Shown one piece after another: positions 47,706 to 59,104 of a stretch of DNA of 64,000 nucleotides. The stretch's first letter is position 1, and each line of letters opens with the position of its first letter. A program made the position numbers and the translations under genes. The notes under the pieces are model-generated. The model searched no databases and was not told the DNA's origin. It saw nothing but the letters and a program-made list of their open reading frames with translations. The stretch comes from Gautieria morchelliformis (Eukaryota; Basidiomycota; Agaricomycetes; Gomphales; Gomphaceae): the NCBI GenBank assembly GCA_015179125.1, contig WHVA01000319.1, positions 62,001 through 126,000 of the forward strand, written 5' to 3'.

Positions 47706-48108
47706 CACTGCAGGCATATAAAAGATTTCTTGTCTGAAAAACTGTTTAAAAAACTGTAAAGATTTTCCAAATATTTTTAGTGTTTTTTATGTAAAAAAAA
47801 CTTGAATAAAATTTTATGTTTTTGTTAGAATTTGTTGAGCAAGAAAATTGTAAAAATGTTTAAAGTTTTTTTGTAGGGTTTTTTATGTCTTTTTATAAGT
47901 TTCTTTGTGAACATACAAAGAAACCCATAAAAAACCCTGAAAAAAACTTTGAATTTTTTTACAATCTTCTTGCTTGACAAATTCTAATAAAAACACAAAA
48001 TTTTACTATAGTCTTTTTACATAAAAAAAAAACACTAAAAATATTTGGAAAATCTTTACAGTTTTTTGACAGTTTTTCAGACCAGAAAACCTTTCTATGC
48101 CTGCAGTG
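47706..48108. mobile_element. Foldback CACTA-like MITE, copy 2
   Basis: A 403-bp near-perfect palindrome with ends CACTGCAGGCATATAAAAG and CTATGCCTGCAGTG, flanked by TTG on both sides. The opposite arm (56811-56830, reverse) has the uninterrupted sequence TCATTGGTTACTTATG with a single TTG, the empty site. This fixes both boundaries and the 3-bp target duplication. Confidence 0.9.
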
Positions 48109-48182
48109 TTGGTTACTTATGGGCATACTGTGCACTTTGCATATGTTTTACCCTGTTTTCCTCCCATGTAACATAGTGAGAC

Positions 48183-48716
48183 TGTAAATAACCTATGTAC
48201 ATTGTATCTTAGCTAATGCCAGTGGGCCCCTATGCACCCACTGTATAGTTGGTGCATGGGAACTGTCCGGCAGTTCCCCATCTTACTCTTACCTTACAAC
48301 TGTCACTACGTAGCATCCAGAATACCAAAGTTCTGTCTGCCCTTGTGACACAAGGTCTTAGGATCATACTTCCTTACACCTTTTTGAACTAGCCTGCAGT
48401 TGATCACCAAGTGACCAACTGATTGTGGACTCGGAGTGATCTTGAAAAAGAATGCTACATCAATGACAATTCATCGTTGAACCCTCCAGTAGACCCTTCT
48501 ACTGTCGGCTGCAAGCGTGATGATTCCATGAAGTCGAAGATAGTTGGGAGCCTCGAGCTTGTGGCCCCAACCCCAGGTGCAGCCTAGTGACATGACGGCT
48601 GATGCTACCCTGGGCTCCAAGCCCAGGGACCCAGAGGTCTTATACCTCACCATGCTTATCCCCCAATCGAGTGTGAGGAAGCACCCAATCACATGTTGCT
48701 TTGTGGCCAATGGGTG
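48183..48716 (+). mobile_element. Gypsy-A copy 4: LTR2 and gag start
   Basis: An LTR2 (48183-48379) is followed by the Gypsy-A leader (cctttttgaactagcctgc) and gag N-terminal sequence. It breaks off at a hairpin near 48717. The same LTR in the same flanking sequence occurs inverted in the right arm (copy 5), so both are duplicates of one insertion. Broken. Confidence 0.75.
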
Positions 48717-48761
48717 TGCAAGCATCCCTGTCAGAGGATTCCTCTGACAGAGATGCTTGCA
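48717..48761. other. Near-perfect 22-bp inverted repeat (hairpin)
   Basis: Two 22-bp arms beginning tgcaagcatc, with one mismatch and a one-base loop. It lies exactly where Gypsy-A copy 4 stops and could mark a fold-back repair junction. Confidence 0.8.
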
Positions 48762-49450
48762 CGACAGGGGATGGGGAGCGAGACAAGGTGGTGAACTGGA
48801 GTGCTCCTGCATGCTTGGGGGACGTTGGTTGGCACTGTAGTGTATGTTGTGAGACGTGGCAATGGTGTCGGTGGTGTGGGTGTGGTTCCGGCTAGTGCCG
48901 TAGGGCAAAGAGGTGGAAGAGCTGTTGTTGTTTGAGGAACATCATGATTTCGAGTTCAACGTTTGACTAGCAGACATGGTGGTGGTTGGAGGGAGCAGAA
49001 TATGCGTCAACTGCATGGTATGTAGTATCAGACCACGTTATGTGAGCTCGCATGTACAAACCATCAATGTGTCCATAGGCACCCTTGTAGTGCCGTACCC
49101 ATACCATTGAGCAGTTTTATTACCCAGGATATGGTACGGATATGGTACAGAGCCAACTGTAAGTTGGCCATATGACATATGGCTGTAACCATACACCGTA
49201 CGGCACTGAGCCCTAATGGGAGCTTTAGCTTGTGTCCAGTGATGTACAAAAGATGAAAATTTTATAGTGTTCAATTGCATGAATACAAATATGAGCTTGT
49301 TGCTTATTTTTTGTGGAGTCATTTTACCAAAAAATCATGCTATTTGAAGTAGAATTTAGCTCACAATTGCACTCGCAAGGTAGGTATTTTTTTCAAACTC
49401 AGAAAATGTGCATGCCTTATGTCATGCAAAGAGCTGTAACTAGTTTATTT
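48762..49450. other. Non-coding spacer between the two arms
   Basis: No gene recognised. It includes a roughly 119-bp unit (49089-49207) with AGTGCCGTAC inverted at both ends and an inner palindrome around ggccatatgacatatggc, possibly a tiny MITE; no target duplication is visible. Confidence 0.4.
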
Positions 49451-49489
49451 TTTGAAATGTGTCAATGATGTGACCCAGGCACTCCATTC

Positions 49490-49976
49490 TGTCAGGGGAC
49501 ACCCTGTATTCCAGTTCCGACAGCACCCTAAGTTCCGACTCCATTTCTGACTCCACTCCCAGTTCTGCTTCCATCTCCAACTCTGCTTTCAGAAATGATT
49601 CCGCTTCTTGGAGAACTCCCCCCAGTTCTGTTTGCCTTGCCAATTCCACTCCAATTTCTGACTTCTGCTCTCGGAACAGTGTTGGAAGTCAAGTGACTTG
49701 CGTAGTATGTGGCATCAAGGGTCGATCAAGGGTCAGGGAGGTCAGGGGGATGCAGGGTTGATGGCAAGTGCGAAGTGTTGTCCCTGGCTGCAGACTAGCA
49801 TAGTATAATACAGGCTCGCTCACATTGGGGGTCCTTAGACTTTTCTCTTTGGATTTCCCCTTGTCAGGTGAGAATCCCCTCTCTTGTATACTCTGTTCAT
49901 TTAAACATACTTCAGATTTCCCCTTGTCAGCTGTGTGGTAGTGTGGCCTCCACAGCCAGCTAGGGTTTCCCTTACA
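49490..49976 (-). repeat. LTR3 solo LTR with CATTC target duplication
   Basis: 487 bp, TGTCAGGGGACACC to CCCTTACA on the plus strand, flanked by CATTC at 49485-49489 and 49977-49981. It interrupts the reverse transcriptase of Gypsy-A copy 5; the intact order is seen in copy 1 near 37425-37450. Confidence 0.95.
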
Positions 49977-50989
49977 CATTCTATGTGAATAGAAGTCCAC
50001 TTTCTTCTTACTCAAGAAGAGGTGGTTCTTCCGCAGCCTGTCAAAAACTATGCCAAGGTGCTCCTTGTGCTCTTCAATTGAGTGTGAGAAGATGAAAATG
50101 TTGACCATGTATACATGGATGAAGCGACCTATACAGTTGCAGAAGATTGCCATCATCAGACATTGGAACATCAATGGCGCATTGCAGTCTCCCATCTGTA
50201 TTACTTGGCTCCTAAATGTGCCAAGTATCATAGCAAAAGCCGTTTTTGGTATGTCTTCCACGTGGATCCATATTTGCTCATATGCCTCAGACATCTTGAG
50301 TTTGTTTGATACCTGCAGCACCCCATGTCGCTGCAGATGATGTCCTGATCCAGGAGGGGTGTGATGTCCTTCACAGTATTCTCATTCTGCTGTTGCAGAT
50401 CGAAGACGATATGGAGTGTACAGTTCTTTTTTGGCATGCGCAGCATAGGCACTGCTTGGTGTGTGGCTGCTGGTATCCACCACTTTGCAGTGGTGTAATG
50501 CTTGAGCTTCACGGATAGCTCCTCACGAAAGTGCTCTGGGAACTCGACTCACCCTTGGGCCTTGGTCATCATTCAGTGGCCCTTTGTCATCGAACAACAC
50601 CTTCCCTGTGGGGATGATCTCACCCCCAAGATCACCCCTGGGCTGAAGTCCAGGATTATGCCTAGCTTCATCAAGAATGGTGTCCCAAGGATTGCATCAT
50701 AATATTTGATGTTTGCCACATCGAAGTACTTGTTGTGAGTCTCACAACCAAGCTTGATGGTCGTGTTCATTCTGTAGTTTATTGTGGAATGACTGCTAAT
50801 ACAGGCCAGTTGCAATGCAATTAGCTGGTACAGGGTGAATGTTTTCATGCCCTTTGCCTGTGTAAACTCCGGGGATATTAGTACTCCTTCACTCCTGCTG
50901 TCGAGGAGGCAGTGGGCCTTCACACCATTGATCTCCCAGTACCCCAAGAGGGTACAGCTCTCATTGTGCAGCCGTGTGGGCCACAATCT

Positions 50990-51339
50990 TGTTAAAAGGG
51001 TACAAGGGGGGAGATGGAGACAGAGACGGAATGGAACACAATGCGCAATGCGCGAGACGAAACACTAGTGAGGACTGCTGTTAACTCACTCAACCGGACT
51101 CAAGCTATGTGAGTGGACGGGCTGAAACCGATCAATTCAATGTAACTAATGGTCTAGCTACTTATACAAGTCTGTCATAGGGGTGGGATACCGGCAGAAA
51201 GTCTTGGAACATGAGCCGGTATTATGACCGGTGATGAGTCACGGAAGTAGCACATGGATGTGACAGCAGACAGATCACTAGCTAGAAGAGTGGGGAAAAT
51301 ACTAGAAATCATGGGAAAAATACTACTGGATTCACAAAA
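50990..51339. mobile_element. Unclassified 350-bp insertion with AATCT duplication
   Basis: It interrupts Gypsy-A copy 5 between protease and gag, compared with copy 1 at 38805-38840. AATCT flanks it on both sides (50985-50989, 51340-51344). It starts TGTTAAAAGGG and ends TTCACAAAAA. The A-rich end fits a retroposed element; TG...CA near the ends would fit a short LTR. No coding potential. Confidence 0.55.
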
Positions 51340-54300
51340 AATCTCTGTTTGGTCTGATGGTGATACATCGGTTTGGCTGCCTTGTCTGCAGGAGCTGCTG
51401 TATGTGCCGCCATTAATGTGGTGGCTGTATCATCATCTGGCATGATTCTGATCATGCTGGACCAATAAGCAGCATGATTATCCACTCTCTCCTTGTCCCA
51501 GTTGTATACTAGGACAGTTCTGGGTCCCACTCATTGGCAGGGCCTTCTGCCTCTCCCTGGGCCTTGGTATCTCGAGGCTCACTCTCCCCCTCTTCATCAA
51601 TTGGCTGAAGAGAGGCGTGGCCGGGATCCGTTTCCGGATCCTCATCATCGTCCTGCCTTGTGGCCCCCGTCTGTATGCTGGACTTAAGCCATGGGCATTC
51701 CGCTTGCCTATGGCCCATTTGGCCACACTCAAAGTAGGTAATATTGCTTTGGGTGTTGGCAGGTCAATCCAGTGGCAGACCCATAGGTTTGGGTGGGAAG
51801 CTTGGCTTAGCTGAGCTTCCCATCACCTGAGGTTGTTTGACCTCGGGCCGTCATCCAGCTGGCGCTGGGCGTGGAGCCTGTGAGCATTGGAATGTCCTGC
51901 TCTTCAACAATGATACAGGCCTGCTTGGGTCAGTTTGTGACACTGGCTTGCTTGTTGCAAGCTGTGATGTGCTGGCTGATGTGGCCACAATCTCAGCCCT
52001 GCACATCCACATGTTATATTGGGATTCCTCTTCTATCATGCAGGCTGTCTCATAGAGTTGCTCGATTGATCTTGACTCTGCATTGTAGCCCTTCTTGAGG
52101 ATTTCATTGCACACTGTCTCACGCAATGCTGATGAACCATTCTCTGCAACATGTAATCATCTGGTGGCTGTATCATATGCACCACGTATTTTGTGAGGTC
52201 ATTCAGCATCTCCTGAACAGTTTTCATACCTTGTATGACTACGTCAAATCTATTTGATGCGTTGTGATATGTCAGTGTGTGTAGGAACCTCTTTTGCAGT
52301 CCCTGCATCACTGTTTCCAATGTCCAGTTGCGGACTGGGCGATCAAAACATTCTATGTTTTGGAGGAACCATTCCTGAGCCTCCCCTGTGAGGTGCATGC
52401 CTACATATCTGACCTGCATGTCTACACTGGTCGGGCCTAATAGGAAATTCATTTTGAGCCACTTCAAGATGGCTGATATGAAGACCTGGAACTATTTGAG
52501 GTCCAACCCTCCCGCATATGGCTCAGGGTGTGCCAGCTTTACTCTGGCTTTAGCTAGCATGGACTCGGGTCCATGTCTGCAGCGTCTGTGGCCATGCAGA
52601 TCATCCATGTGATGCTGTTGTATGGCTCTTGTGAGCCATATGTTTGGTCTGGTATGCCCTGACCTTCAGTTGGGGCCATCAACCATTTGTGTGGCTTTGA
52701 TGCTGCATGAGGCGGGTCATTATATGACCTGCTGACACAGGCCCAGGATCTGGGGCCTCTGGCCTGCGGGTGTCAGGTGGGGGCCCATGATGGGTGTCCT
52801 CCATTATTCCCACGTTGTGGATGTGCAGCCTGCCATTGTATGCTGTGCAGGCCTGTTGTGCTTCCTGCCTGGCGCGTGCAGGCTGCTCGTCCAGCTGCTG
52901 AGTGGCATGGCTCTGGGCCACGGCATCTTCTGCATTTTTTGCTATCAGCTCAAGGGGCCGCACTGGCTTCCTTTCACTGCCAGTGTGCAGCTTCGAGCTC
53001 TAAGCTCTCTGTCATGGCCACAGAGTCAGGCTCTGAGATGACTTGTTCCCTGATGATCTGTTGGATTGTTTTGTGGCTGCCCATCAGGGCAGCTGGTGCT
53101 GTGTGCAATTCATCTCTGAACCATATGTCTTGTGCCCTGGGAGTGAGGGGTGGCAGCATGCATCATCTGTCTTGCTCTTTGTCTCGTGGCCTCTGTGCCA
53201 GCACATTTCATTCCTCAGTTCACTCTCTCGAACTTCAGCTCGGACACCCTCAAGCACTGCTGTGCCACATTGTCATTTGTCCTCAGCTTCTTGCACCTCA
53301 TAGTCCAGGCCCTTGACATCTTCTGTGAGGCCACATTGGGTGGCCTATCCTTGCATTCACATTTTTTGTTTGTGGCAAGGGCGGCAGCGTTCTGTTGAAT
53401 TGCTTTGTGCATCTGAGTGTTTAGTCTCAGTGCTGTTATGGTCTTGTAGGCCAGGGTAGGTCTCGAGCTCTTTCTGCTGGAGCTCAAGTACTCAGAGTCC
53501 TGACTATCCTCAGGTGCCCACTTCTTGTGCCATTGTTCCCCTTCAGGCATGACTGTCACTCGACTCCTCGAGCGTCAACCAGATCTTTGACTGTGAGGTT
53601 GTCTCAATGTCTGGTCTGACTGAGACCCTCTGCCATCTAATGACAGTGAGGCTTCTCTGCCCTTGCCTTTGTCTCCAGGAAATGGGGACTGGGGCAGTGA
53701 CACCAACTGGCTTCCAGGTGGCACCTCATCCTTGACCATGTTGGGCGACATGTGATCAGGGGCTTCCTCACCCTCTATTGAGGGGACGAGCATGGTGAGG
53801 TCTATGACCTCTCCATCCTCTGGGTCCCTGGGCTTGGAGCCCAGGGTAGCATCAGCCGTCATGTTGCTAGGCTGCACCTGGGGTTGGGGCCATGGGCTGG
53901 AGGCTTGCATCTGTCTTTGACTGCATGGAATTGTCACGCTCACAGCCGACAGTAGAAGGGCCTACTGGAGGGTTCAACCATGAATGGTCACTGACGTAGC
54001 AATCTTTTTCCAGATCACTCCAAGTCCACAATCAGTTTGTCACTTGGTGATCAACTGCAGGCTAGTTCAAAAAGGTGTAAGGAAGTGTGATCTTTAGACC
54101 TTGTGTCACAAGGGCAGACAGAACTTGACCAAGATGTGGTATTCTGGATGCTATGTAGTGACAGTTGTAAGGTAAGAGTAAGATGGCTGTCATGACCCGT
54201 CTATTCCCCTTACCTCTCTGTCTCTACGTTACCCCTCATTGATCCTCCTGCATCTTCACCTGAGTTCACCTTACCCTTCGACCACTCCTCCTCTATGTTC

Positions 54301-54539
54301 GCCCCATTCACCGAAAGACCATTCGCTGCTCGCATCATTCACCAGCAGGCACGCCATCAAACACAATCGACACCCTCTACCCAGCATGATGGTTCATCAC
54401 TGGCCCCATCATCTTCTTGATCCAACCCCTTTGGGTGTTCATATAGCCGGAGTGCATTTGCGGGACGTCCTACCCGTAGGCCGTGCGGGATCAACCCAGC
54501 AGCCAAAGAGTCCATGCAGGATAGCGTATATGCAGGTCC

Positions 54540-56036
54540 TGTTTCGGAACCCTTCAAGACTTTGGTGTTATTGCTAACACTTCAATCTATCAGAACGTGT
54601 CGTTTACGAGACTCAAAGAATATTAAACAATGCTGCAGCACAACTCCGGAAATAATTTAATATTTGTACCTTGGTTGCAATCCGCGTAAAAACTAGTCCA
54701 AGTTAATACGGATGGAAGGCAATGTGTTTCTTAGCAGCACTGAACAATAAACTAAAAGACTGTAGGTTCAAGGACACTATCGGGGTCCAAGCGTATTCCA
54801 AAATATAAAGGAATGTACTTAGCAGGCGAGTTTATAAATGGACTGCCCTGATAATCTACCAGCACACAGCAATAAAACGAGAGGCAAAGAATAGAATCTA
54901 AAGCGGCTTTTACAAGTAACAGGAATTGACTTGTGAAAGATATTAACCAGGAAAATCAACTGATCAACTCTCTCGGGTATTGGAGTGCGAATGGCAAGAC
55001 TATCAATTGACAGACTCACTCTGTAGAATTACACCCGGAGGATTAGTCTAGGTGGCTAAGCAGAAAGGTATCTACTTAACAAGGAATTAGACACTAAAGT
55101 AAGTGAATAACCCTAGCTGGGGTTAGCAGCTTAGTAAGATGCAAGTCACACGAGTCACGTGTAGGATAGAAGCAGTAGATTGCTAGATTGGATTATTATC
55201 CTAGGGGGTCAGAATGGCCTCCTTTTATATTGTAAATTACACAGGATTATGTAAAATGGGGAGCTTCTATCTATTAGGCGAGTGATGTCATAAGTAAATA
55301 TTTGCGCAGCTAAAACACACCCTCGTAACTATAGTGGTGTGTTTGTGCGAGGAAATTAAGAATAGATAGCCAATCACCTTCCCCGATCTGCACAGCCCGG
55401 CATAGCCTTACACAGCCCTGCATAGCCTTGCATAGCCTTGCATAGCCCTGCACAGCCCTATGATGTCAAGGGTCCTATTTCAGGGGTTGTAGCCCTAAAC
55501 TTGGAGGCTCAGCATCCAATAAGATTGCTTGATTATGCACCCTAGTTTTGGCTCTGCATATCATTGGGCAGTCTTGCACACAGCCTTACACAGCCATGGT
55601 TGCTATGAAGCAAGTCATGTGTCTGCTGGGTTTGAACTATATTTAGGTGTACAGGCTTGTGTAAGCTGCACCGGATATTCCCAATCTCACCAGCTGAGAT
55701 TGAAAGAGCCAAAGTGTCGGAGTTGTGGGTGTTTGAGGACGTGCGGCTGCATAAGCACGTTCGAGGTTCACTCCGGTCAGAGTTTGAAATTGAGCGCCAA
55801 TGACAAAGTTATGGACTCTCATGGGTTCATAACCTTTGTCAAGCAAAATACGGCGGTTTTGAGCCAAGGAGGTCAGAAAAATTGGCGAGAAAATGCCAGA
55901 AAATTCAAGGAATATTCTAAATCCAGTTCCCCATCAAATCTGCGTGTATTGGCTGAGGTCAAGATGGGAAAAAGGTTTTTTACAGACTTTTTAATGCTTT
56001 TTTCGAGGTTTTTAGACTAGAAAGATGGTTCCTACA
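54540..56036. mobile_element. 1.5-kb insertion, LTR-like ends, inside LTR1
   Basis: Bounded by CAGGTCC on both sides (54533-54539 and 56037-56043). The ends are TGTTTCGGAACC and GGTTCCTACA, an imperfect inverted repeat. A TATAAAA box lies on the minus strand near 55230. No convincing gene. TG...CA ends and promoter-like content suggest a solo LTR read on the minus strand, but a 7-bp duplication is longer than usual. Confidence 0.55.
55394..55465. repeat. Short tandem repeat, cagccctgcatagcctt type
   Basis: About seven degenerate 10-11 bp units of the form cctgcatag, inside the 1.5-kb insertion. Related words recur at 55575-55595. Confidence 0.7.
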
Positions 56037-56649
56037 CAGGTCCCAAGGCGCATTTTCGTACATAAGTACCTTCGTCCCCTTTCCTCCCTGTCATTTCACT
56101 TTCGCACCCCTATCCAACCCTGATTCCAGACGGCCTCTTTCCCATTCACTAGCATCATATGAGCATTCGATATAAGTAGTCTACATTCGCATGTATATTC
56201 CTCAGTTCAACTATCATACATCTATCTTGTGCAAAACTTGACCTCACTGTGACTATTGTCTTGAGCCCTCTCCTGTAGATTTCTATCTTCAACCAGAGAA
56301 AGACTTAAGCATCACTGGTGAGTTTTCATACTTCATCTTTGTTACCTTAGCCTTCGAACTATTATCTGCACTGTCGGCGAAGGGCTCCAAAGGAGCGCCT
56401 TCACTGGTGAAAGGATTGTTGCTGCTTAAACAACCTTTCCGTGACACCTTGCACATTACATCGTCAAGTGCCATGGGCTATTTTGCTACAACTGTAGATA
56501 GGGCAAGTCCTGATTGGGCAGCCCTCTTATCTTCTGAACATTTATTGGTTCACCTTATTTGCCAAACAGAATACTTATTTGCACAAGTATTCGGGCATTC
56601 ACTGTGTTCACTAATACACGATATTAATGCCTAAAAACCAATCTTGACA

Positions 56650-56988
56650 ATGGGGAACCGCCAGACAGCTCCCATGCACTAACTATACAGTGGGTCCATA
56701 GGGGCCCACTGGCATTAGCTAAGATACAATGTACATAGGTTATTTATAGTCTGACTATGTCACATGGGAGGAAAACAGGGTAAAACATATGCAAAGCACA
56801 TGGTGTGCCCATAAGTAACCAATGACACAAATCCTTAGTAATGTTTGTCTCAAAGGATAGTCAATGAAACAAAGAGTAAGCATTGTCTCACAATGTCACA
56901 TGGGAGGAAAACAGGGTAAAGCATATGCAAAGGAACACAAACTTTTACATGTCGTATGCATAATAGAAGACTAATCTAATATATCCTA
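56650..56988. other. Right arm: end of LTR2 and flanking sequence
   Basis: 56650-56748 is the remainder of the LTR2 of Gypsy-A copy 5. 56749-56988 is the reverse complement of the sequence around the MITE in the left arm, without the MITE. The motif gtcacatgggaggaaaacaggg occurs twice within it. Confidence 0.8.
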
Positions 56989-57850
56989 TGTTAAGACTAT
57001 ATGTCGTACTGATGTTTGGCTCTAAACCAGAGCCGAATTGGGATCTCAGAACAGAGGGCTTGGCTTCAACCTCGTGGGTTGTGCCCACTCAGTGTTCCAC
57101 CCTAATTTTGGGAACAGGCTTGGCTATAAGCTGAGAATCGGGAGATATAGTAAAGTAGTATGCAGGGTCAGGGGGATCAATGATCGGAACTAGTGGACAA
57201 GGGGAACAATGTCAGGGGACACAATGTTTTCCAGTTCCAGCTCCATGTCAAGTTCCAACTCCATTTCTGACTCCACTTCCAGTTCTGCTTCAATTTCCAA
57301 CTTAGCTTTTGGAAATGGCTCCGCTTCTGGGAGAACTTCCACCAGTTCCATTTGCCTTGCCAATTCCACTCCACTCTCTAACTTCCGCTCTCGGAATAGT
57401 GTCAGGAGTTGACTCATGTAGTAGGTGGCATCAAGGGTTGATCAAGGGTCAGGGAGGTCAGGGGGATGCAGGGCTGATGGCGAGTGCTGAGTGTTGTCCC
57501 TGGTTGCAGACTAGGATAGTATAATACAGGCTTGCTGACAGTGGGGGTCCTTAGACTTTTCTCTTCAGATTTCCCCTTGTCATGTGAGAATCCCCTCTCT
57601 TGTATACTCTGTTCATTTATACATGGTTCAGATTTCCCCTTGTCAGTTGTGTGGTAATATGACCTCCACACCCAGCTAGGGTTTCCCTTACAAACAAAGG
57701 GTTGAACATACAGGGAACTAACTAACAAGGGGAATTAGGGTTGGTGGAAAGGTATGAAGAGAACCTGAGGAAAGCTGAGTGAAACCTGAGGTTCCCGAGG
57801 AAGTACCCAAGCCGAGGCTTTGGGACAGGGCTTGGGAATGGATCATAACA
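56989..57850 (-). repeat. LTR4 solo LTR with TCCTA duplication, carrying an LTR3
   Basis: LTR4 on the minus strand, flanked by TCCTA at 56984-56988 and 57851-57855. The left arm at about 47535-47550 (TTCTAGGATATATTAG) is the matching empty site. An LTR3 (57210-57692) lies inside. Confidence 0.9.
57210..57692 (-). repeat. LTR3 solo LTR with AACAA duplication
   Basis: 483 bp, TGTCAGGGGACAC to CCCTTACA on the plus strand, flanked by AACAA at 57205-57209 and 57693-57697. Inserted into LTR4. Confidence 0.95.
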
Positions 57851-58955
57851 TCCTAGAAGAATGTACATTATTGTCAATATGAACATCCTTCCATGAGCTT
57901 GGGCTTGGGTTCATAATCACAAGGCTAGGGTATGGCATTCATAAGCCTCGGAGGGACAGCTAGAGGTATCACTGGTAAATAACCAGCCAGAGGCTAGGCT
58001 CTTACACTGACCTCCCTCTCTGAACCTAATTCTATAACCTCAGACCTTGCCTCAGGTCTCATCCCCAAGCTCGGTCAACCCCCCTCTGAAGGATTGTGTT
58101 GTAACAGCATCCAACCGCTGTCTAACACTCCTTTCCCCAATGAATGATGCTTTGGCAGAGGATGCTGACCTAACTTCCCCTCACACTACCAACTCTGGCC
58201 CAACTGCTCTGGACTGGATGTGAGCCCATGGAGTCTCAGTTGTTCCCCTACACTCACAATATCCAATTGTCAAGACTCATTTCCTCCTATCATGCAATCT
58301 ATCTGCCACAGTTTGCTTAATGGCAGTAGATACTTAGTTATATCTCGCATAGTATAAAGTGCATCGTAAGCATCTGACACTTAGAGCACTATAATTGATA
58401 CTCTCTGTCTCTCACAGAAGTGGTGGTGTTGCAGTTGGCAGGACTTGGTACACAGCATAGTCATAACAGTTCCTATGTGAGATCAATTCTCTCCTGTTTT
58501 GAGAGTAGGTGGGCAAGGAATGTGGAAGGGAATGTGCCCTTGGTGGTCACAAATCAACACAAATTCCATTATATAAATTATGTGTGTGTGTGTCCCTTCT
58601 AATCTTCGGCATTGAGGTATATATACTATATAACATTGAGTTTTCTAATTGTGAACTACAATTCTGTAGTGGAATGAGCATGAAAAAAAAAAGAATGAAA
58701 ATATAGTAGCCTTTCAAAGAGCTTTAATAATGACAAAAACAATCAAGAGCATGAATTTTTAGATTAAAAGTACCGACAGAAGCAAAAGCCCAATTATTGT
58801 TTTAAATTTTGGTTACTACATTTCTTGGTGAGTTTTTCTAGTATTATGGAAGCAGCTAAATATATTTACTTTCTCTTTCTTTTTTAGACAATAACTTTAA
58901 CAAGGGTTTCTTACAGCTTTTTGCACATATCTTTTAAAATGTTATCACACTTGCT
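57851..58955. other. Right arm of the inverted duplication, non-coding
   Basis: 57851-58275 and 58890-58955 match the left arm in reverse. The 590 bp between (58277-58866) are missing from the left arm; they hold an AT-rich stretch with a TG repeat near 58585 and end with ctttcttttttag. I see no gene. Confidence 0.7.
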
Positions 58956-58974
58956 TGGGATTGAGAAAACACTA

Positions 58975-59092
58975 AATTTGGTGAAAGTGTTTTGTTACAC
59001 GAAAGACTCCTAAAATTTTTGGGAAAATCTTGGCTGTCTTTTAAACAGTCTTTCACACCAAAAATTCTTTATACAGCCAGTATTGTGAAAAG
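58975..59092. mobile_element. Remnant of the foldback MITE, one end
   Basis: Resembles the right half of the foldback elements (gggaaaatctt, ctgtcttttaaacagtc, caccaaaaattctttata). It is strongly decayed, and the other half is not recognised. Confidence 0.4.
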
Positions 59093-59104
59093 CCTAGCCT
59101 GTGT

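Larger units (their letters stand above)
49451..54187 (-). mobile_element. Gypsy-A copy 5: 5' LTR, gag, protease, part of RT
   Basis: Minus strand. The 5' LTR2 starts at 56748 and is split by an LTR1 (54188-56649); its other end is at 54076. Then gag (about 53943-51490, zinc-knuckle region near 51.7 kb), protease (about 50986-50570) and reverse transcriptase (about 50515-49455) follow. Integrase, third ORF and 3' LTR are missing. It is interrupted by an LTR3 (49490-49976) and a 350-bp unit (50990-51339). Diverged from copy 1 and broken in many places. Confidence 0.8.
54188..56649 (+). repeat. LTR1 solo LTR, itself interrupted
   Basis: LTR1 from TGTCATGACCC to CTTGACA, split by a 1.5-kb insertion (54540-56036). 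It is flanked by ATGGC (54183-54187) and ATGGG (56650-56654). The LTR2 of copy 4 in the opposite arm has the empty site AAGATGGGGAAC, read in reverse at about 48275. Confidence 0.9.

Noticed and set aside
55529-56020. A 163-codon plus-strand open frame in the 1.5-kb insertion
   Set aside because: No recognisable domain; cysteine-rich part comes from a low-complexity stretch. More likely a chance frame in an LTR-like unit.
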